Shown one piece after another: positions 60,283 to 64,000 of a stretch of DNA of 64,000 nt. This stretch comes from Saccharothrix sp. NRRL B-16314 (lineage in GTDB: Bacteria > Actinomycetota > Actinomycetes > Mycobacteriales > Pseudonocardiaceae). Every line of letters starts with the position of its first letter. Position 1 is the stretch's first letter. A program made the position numbers and the translations under genes. The DNA lies in contig NZ_JNXC01000010.1 in the NCBI RefSeq assembly GCF_000716595.1, forward strand, positions 62,001 through 126,000, written 5' to 3'. The notes under the pieces were generated by a model. That model had not been told where the DNA came from. It made no database searches and saw only the letters and a list, made by a program, of their open reading frames with translations.

Positions 60283-61305
60283 TCAGCGTTCGGTGGCGGA
60301 CCGGAATTCGAGGAGGCAGCGCTCGGCGGTCAGCGTGGTCACGGTGTCGAGGACCAACCCGTGCGGTGCGGCGAGCGCGCGGAACTCCTCGAGCCGGCGC
60401 TCTCGGCCGCCGTAGTGCACGAGCATGACCAGGTCCATCTCGCTGGCGGCGTGAAGCCCTCCGACCGCTTCGACGACGAGGACGCGGCCTGCCGGTCCGG
60501 CGGCCTCGACGCAGCGGGCCAGGATGCGGTGGGCGTGCTCGTCGTCCCAGTCGTGGAGGACGTCGAACAGCAGGTAGGCGTCCGCCCCTGCCGGGAGCGG
60601 GTCGAAGAAGCTGCCCGCGGTCACCTCGGCTCGGCCGTCCAGTCCGTTGGCGCTGAAGGTCTTCCCGGCTTCGACGGCGGTCGCTTCGAGGTCGACCAGG
60701 TGGCCGCGCAGCGAGGGGTGGGCGGTCAGGATCGCGGCGAGCGGGGTGCCGTGGCCGCCGCCGACGTCGACGAGGGTGCGGAACCGGGACCAGTCGAAGC
60801 CGGCGACGACCTGCGGCAGCTGCGCGCGGATCCGCTGGGTCATCTGCCGGTCGAACGTCTCGCGGAGGTGGGGGTGTTCGGTGAGGTCGGCCCAGAAGTC
60901 CTGGCCGTAGCGGAGCGGGTAGGCCGCTTCGCCGGTGGCGATGCTGTGGGCGAGTTCGACGAAGGACAGCTCGGCGCGGCCGGCGGCGGACTCCAGGTGC
61001 AGGAGGTTGGCCAGGCCGTTGTCGGCGTCGGCGCGGAGGTTCGCCCCGAACTCGGTGGTCCGGTAGCCGGCGGGCGTCCGTTCGACGATGCCGAGGGTCG
61101 TGAGGTGGCCCAGCAACAGGGTGAGCGCGACCGGTGAGACGTCCAGCTCGGCCGCGACCCGGTCGGCGGCGGCGCCGTCACCGAGCAGGCGGTCCGGCAG
61201 GCCCAGCGTCACCGCGACCCGCAACGCCATCGGAGTAGCCAGCCCGGCCATGCGCCGGATTTCGTCCACACCTCGTTCGTGGTCCACGGAAATCCACTGT
61301 GGCAC
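60283..61305 (-). CDS. SAM-dependent O-methyltransferase
   Basis: About 340 residues; GTG 61305 chosen, TTG 61314 possible. An N-terminal winged-helix dimerisation domain (LDVSPVALTLLLGHLTTLGIVERT) precedes the methyltransferase fold: VDVGGGHGTPLAAI (SAM), LVDLEATAVEAG, and LLFDVLHDWDDEHAHRIL, the catalytic His-Asp region of plant-type O-methyltransferases such as DmpM/TcmN-like enzymes. Likely a natural-product O-methyltransferase, outside the PKS cluster by 13 kb. Confidence 0.88.
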   Translation of the reverse strand: MPQWISVDHERGVDEIRRMAGLATPMALRVAVTLGLPDRLLGDGAAADRVAAELDVSPVALTLLLGHLTTLGIVERTPAGYRTTEFGANLRADADNGLANLLHLESAAGRAELSFVELAHSIATGEAAYPLRYGQDFWADLTEHPHLRETFDRQMTQRIRAQLPQVVAGFDWSRFRTLVDVGGGHGTPLAAILTAHPSLRGHLVDLEATAVEAGKTFSANGLDGRAEVTAGSFFDPLPAGADAYLLFDVLHDWDDEHAHRILARCVEAAGPAGRVLVVEAVGGLHAASEMDLVMLVHYGGRERRLEEFRALAAPHGLVLDTVTTLTAERCLLEFRSATER

Positions 61306-61481
61306 GCCTGTCAATCGGGATCGGCCTCGTGACCGGGCCGGGACCTCGTTGTCGGGTGTTCACCGGACACCGGGACGGCCGACGCCCGCGTACGCTCGGC
61401 ACCCGGGAGCCGCCGGTGCATTTCCGCCTGCGCACCGCGTCTTCGTGGGGTGGGCGCGGTATGCGGTCGGGGCGGGCTTGC

Positions 61482-61536
61482 CCAGAGCCCGCCCGGAGCC
61501 CGCCCAGAGCCTGTCCGGTGCCTGTCCGGTGCTGTC
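61482..61536 (+). repeat. Degenerate 11-bp tandem repeat, five units
   Basis: Five 11-bp units of the pattern CCxGAGCCCGC / CCGGTGCCTGT in the gap before the small protein gene. The first three end in CCCGC or CCTGT and the last two in CCTGT or CTGTC. Confidence 0.65.
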
Positions 61537-61596
61537 GCCACGATGCGTGGGTGTCCATCCACAAGTGTTACGCGAAGGCCTTCGTGAGGAGGTTCG

Positions 61597-61803
61597 ATGA
61601 CGCACCCCGGTGCGCCACAGCAGTTCCCGCCGCACGACCCGCGGTTTCCTCCGCAAGGGCAACAGCAGTACGGGCAGCCCTCGCAACCGGGCCGGCACCC
61701 ACATCCAGGGCAGCACTCGCGTCCGGGTTCGCCGTTTCCGCAGCAGCACCCGCAGCAAAGCGCCGACGACGCACTGCTCATCGAGCAGAAGAAGATCAAG
61801 TGA
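61597..61803 (+). CDS. Small Gln/Pro/His-rich protein
   Basis: 68 residues: a Pro/Gln/His-rich, disordered body (FPPHDPRFPPQGQQQYG) and a short acidic-basic tail (DDALLIEQKKIK). ATG with GAGG upstream, and a 12-bp palindrome CGAAGGCCTTCG at 61573. It overlaps the next mini-ORF as GTGA. Not recognised; low-complexity bias leaves doubt whether it is translated. Confidence 0.5.
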   Translation: MTHPGAPQQFPPHDPRFPPQGQQQYGQPSQPGRHPHPGQHSRPGSPFPQQHPQQSADDALLIEQKKIK

Positions 61804-61883
61804 GCGCGGAGGTCGTCGTCCGCTACGGCGCGACGGCGCCGGCCACCGCGGCGATCGGCAAGGTGGAGCCGAAAGAGGACTGA
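61800..61883 (+). CDS. 27-residue mini-ORF
   Basis: GTG 61800 overlaps the preceding stop (GTGA) and encodes SAEVVVRYGATAPATAAIG and KVEPKED. The start and stop coupling and the non-shadow composition suggest translation; too short for homology by eye. Could be a peptide, or the tail of the previous protein after a frameshift. Confidence 0.35.
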   Translation: MSAEVVVRYGATAPATAAIGKVEPKED

Positions 61884-61922
61884 CGTGCGCGCGGACCCGT
61901 CCCGGAGGTCTAGGGTGGCCGG

Positions 61923-62762
61923 GTGGAACACCGCGAGTCCGTCGACCGGCAGGTGGCCTTCGGCACGGCCCGACTGGCTCCGGCCCCGTACCGCCCGGCC
62001 GGTTGGCTGCTCACGGTCGACGGCACCCTCCAGTCCTTTGTGGATCTGGCCGATCCGACGTACCTGCACCTGTCCTACTCCGAGTGGTGCGCCCGGGTGC
62101 TCGACCTGCACTGGCCCGCCGGTGAGCAGGTGTCGGCGCTCCAGGTCGGCGGAGGTGGTTTCACGATCCCGAGGTACCTGGCCGCGACCCGACCGGGTTC
62201 ACCGCAGACGGTCTACGAACTGGACGGCCCGCTGGTCGACCTCGTGCGCTCGCACTTGGACCTGGACGCGATCGCGGACCTCCGGGTGCGCGTCGAGGAC
62301 GGCGAGTCGGGAATCGAAGGCACCCCCGACGCCGCCGCCGACGTGGTGGTCATGGACGTCGCCCGTGCGGGCTCGGTGGCGGTCCACTTGGCCGCCGTCG
62401 AGTTCCTGCGCGAGATCGCCCGGGTCCTCCGCCCCGGCGGCCTCTACCTGGGCAACATGTGGTGCGAGGCGGACATGACCCTGGCCCTGCGCGCCGTCGC
62501 GTCCCTCACCGAGGTGTTCCCGCACGTCGTGCTCCTCGCCTCACCGGGCATGCTCCTGGGCAAGTCCGCGGGCAACGTGGTCCTGGCGGCCTCCGACCGC
62601 GAGTTGCCCCACCGGGCCGTCAGCGCGTGGGCGGAGGCCGCCGGCAACCGCGTGTTCTGCCTGACGGCCGACCAGTTGGCGGCTTTCCGCGGTGTCGCGC
62701 CTCCGCTGACGGTGGACCACCCGGCGGATGCGGTCACCCCCGTGCCCCGCTGGAACCGGTAG
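61923..62762 (+). CDS. Spermidine-synthase-like methyltransferase-fold protein
   Basis: 279 residues. SALQVGGGGFTIPRYLAATRP resembles the G[GV]G-D motif of spermidine synthases, VYELDGPLVDLVRSHL positions the acidic ligand, and VVVMDVARAG and FLREIARVLRPGGLYLGN follow the Rossmann order. The aminopropyl-transfer DDGG signature is replaced, so the activity may differ from spermidine synthase. GTG start. Solitary. Confidence 0.8.
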   Translation: MEHRESVDRQVAFGTARLAPAPYRPAGWLLTVDGTLQSFVDLADPTYLHLSYSEWCARVLDLHWPAGEQVSALQVGGGGFTIPRYLAATRPGSPQTVYELDGPLVDLVRSHLDLDAIADLRVRVEDGESGIEGTPDAAADVVVMDVARAGSVAVHLAAVEFLREIARVLRPGGLYLGNMWCEADMTLALRAVASLTEVFPHVVLLASPGMLLGKSAGNVVLAASDRELPHRAVSAWAEAAGNRVFCLTADQLAAFRGVAPPLTVDHPADAVTPVPRWNR

Positions 62763-62812
62763 GAACCTGTGGATCGCCGGTGCCCTTAGCGGGGTCACGG
62801 GGAGACCGGGTA

Positions 62813-64000
62813 TCACCAGGTGACCGGGAGCTCGTCGACGCCGTAGATCACCGCGTCCGCCTTGAAGGACAGCTCGTCGACCGGTGTGGCGAGCCGCAGG
62901 GTGGGGATGCGGCGGAACAGCGTGTCGAAGACGACCTGGAGTTCCATCCGCGCCAGGTTCTGGCCGAGGCACTGGTGCGGGCCGAAGCCGAAGGCCAGGT
63001 GGTGGCGGGTGCCGCGGCCGACGTCCAGTTCGCCGGGGTTCTCGAACACCGCGGGGTCCCAGTTGGCCGACAGCATCGACACGATGACACCGTCGCCGGC
63101 GCGGATGGTCGCGCCGCCGATCTCCACGTCCTCCACGGCCACCCGAGTGGTCACCAGGTCGGCGATGGTGAAGTACCGCAGCAGTTCCTCGACCGCCATG
63201 GGCGTCCGACCCGGGTCGGCCTTGATCAGGGCCAGTTGTCCCGGGTCCGAGAGGAGGGCGACCACGCCGAGCGAGATCATGTTCGCGGTGGTCTCGTGAC
63301 CGGCGGTCAGCAGCAGGAACGCCGTGCTCACGAGTTCCGAGTGGTCGAACGTGCCGTCTTCGCGCCGCCGGGTGATCTGCCGGCTCAACAGGTCGTCGCC
63401 GGGTGCGGACTCCTTGCGGGTGACCAGGTCGTCCAGGTACTCGTGGAGTTCGGCGAAGGCGCGCCCGCGCTCCTCCGGCGCGGAGGTGCGGCGGACGGCC
63501 ACGGCCGTGCGGCTCTGGAAGAAGTCGTGGTCGGCGTAGGGCACGCCGAGCAGCTCGCAGATCACCAGTGACGGCACCGGCAGGGACAGCGCCCGCACCA
63601 GGTCGACCGGGCGCTCGTCGGTGGCGAGCACCTCGTCGATGAACCGGTCCACGATCTCCTGGATGCCCGACCGCAGCTCGGCCAGCCGCTTCACGGTGAA
63701 CTCGCTGATCAGCGGACGCCGGGCGGCGGAGTGCTCGGCGCCGTCCATGCCGACCATCAGCGGCGGCCGGCTGCGGAGCTGCCGCAGGGTCGCCGCGTCG
63801 GCGTTGACGATCGGGAAGCCCTCGTTGCGCCGGTCGGAGGAGAAGCGGCGGTCGGCGAGGACGTCACGGCCTTCCTCGTGGCCGGATACCAGCCACGCGT
63901 CACCGCTCGCGAGGCGGACCTTGGTGATCGGTCCCCGTTCGCGAAGCCGTTCGTAGGCGGCGGGAGGGGCGAACGGGCAGTCGCGGTCGACCGGGAACTG
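62813..64000 (-). CDS. Cytochrome P450 (N-terminus off the window)
   Basis: Frame open from 64000 to the stop at 62813, 395 residues visible. I-helix LLTAGHETTANMIS with acid-alcohol pair, ExxR as EELLRYF, heme loop AFGFGPHQCLGQNLARME with the Cys ligand. Early residues FAPPAAYERLRERGPI lie near the usual N-terminus, so only a few residues are missing. Bacterial CYP105/CYP107-like class. Needs ferredoxin partners not present here. Confidence 0.92.
   Translation of the reverse strand, partial: QFPVDRDCPFAPPAAYERLRERGPITKVRLASGDAWLVSGHEEGRDVLADRRFSSDRRNEGFPIVNADAATLRQLRSRPPLMVGMDGAEHSAARRPLISEFTVKRLAELRSGIQEIVDRFIDEVLATDERPVDLVRALSLPVPSLVICELLGVPYADHDFFQSRTAVAVRRTSAPEERGRAFAELHEYLDDLVTRKESAPGDDLLSRQITRRREDGTFDHSELVSTAFLLLTAGHETTANMISLGVVALLSDPGQLALIKADPGRTPMAVEELLRYFTIADLVTTRVAVEDVEIGGATIRAGDGVIVSMLSANWDPAVFENPGELDVGRGTRHHLAFGFGPHQCLGQNLARMELQVVFDTLFRRIPTLRLATPVDELSFKADAVIYGVDELPVTW

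Overview
The window is very GC-rich actinomycete DNA with many GTG starts and 4-nt ATGA/GTGA gene overlaps. The gene content (PucR-like and WYL regulators, a GTPase-associated protein 1, highly reducing type II PKS genes, a CebR-type operator) points to the order Pseudonocardiales, perhaps a Saccharothrix/Lentzea/Actinosynnema relative. That placement is an inference, because no rRNA or other marker gene is present. I see no tRNA, rRNA, CRISPR array or transposase.

Layout. 1-14 kb is ordinary accessory chromosome: an AraC regulator cut by the window edge, a flavin monooxygenase, a TetR/SDR divergent pair with twin palindromic operators, an SDR under a perfect CebR-type box, a WYL regulator, a NarL-type sensor/response-regulator operon with a middle membrane protein, a secreted GH5 mannanase-like enzyme and a three-gene ABC exporter. 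14.2-20.2 kb (minus) is a tightly coupled operon: SbnA- and SbnB-like enzymes for L-2,3-diaminopropionate, an EamA transporter, a 2-hydroxyacid-dehydrogenase homologue lacking its usual Arg, a heme-oxygenase-like diiron oxidase (HDO) with a complete ligand set, and an ATP-grasp ligase. 20.5-28.3 kb (minus) holds an orphan GAP1 protein, a D-amino-acid-oxidase-like enzyme, a Baeyer-Villiger-type monooxygenase, a small membrane protein, a phytoene-desaturase-like flavoprotein and a LuxR-type regulator.

28.5-47.8 kb is the core: a divergent highly reducing type II polyketide synthase. It encodes eight ketosynthase-fold proteins, four with Cys-His-His and four degenerate, that sort into four KS/CLF-like pairs. 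It also encodes three ACPs, a ketoreductase, a dehydratase with the catalytic His on a separate subunit plus two His-less partners, an alpha-oxoamine synthase, a double-hotdog protein, an alpha/beta hydrolase, a 2-hydroxychromene-2-carboxylate-isomerase-like protein, a class III aminotransferase and acyl-CoA carboxylase beta and epsilon subunits. No NRPS, acyltransferase, KSIII or PPTase is present. I infer that the pathway makes one or more polyene (or polyene-derived, possibly cyclised) acyl chains. These would be captured by amino-acid Claisen condensation (AOS) and/or amidation (ATP-grasp), with diaminopropionate as a probable building block and the HDO and flavoproteins as tailoring enzymes. 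This combination is the best candidate for an undescribed system. A PucR/CdaR-like regulator follows at 48 kb.

49-64 kb returns to housekeeping/accessory genes: an SDR/TetR divergent pair with a 9-6-9 operator, an AAA+ ATPase broken by a -1 frameshift next to a TPR membrane protein, an alpha/beta hydrolase, a lipoprotein, a secreted protein interrupted by an in-frame amber codon, a subtilase, a phosphotransferase, two methyltransferase-fold proteins, two tiny overlapping ORFs and a P450 cut by the window end.
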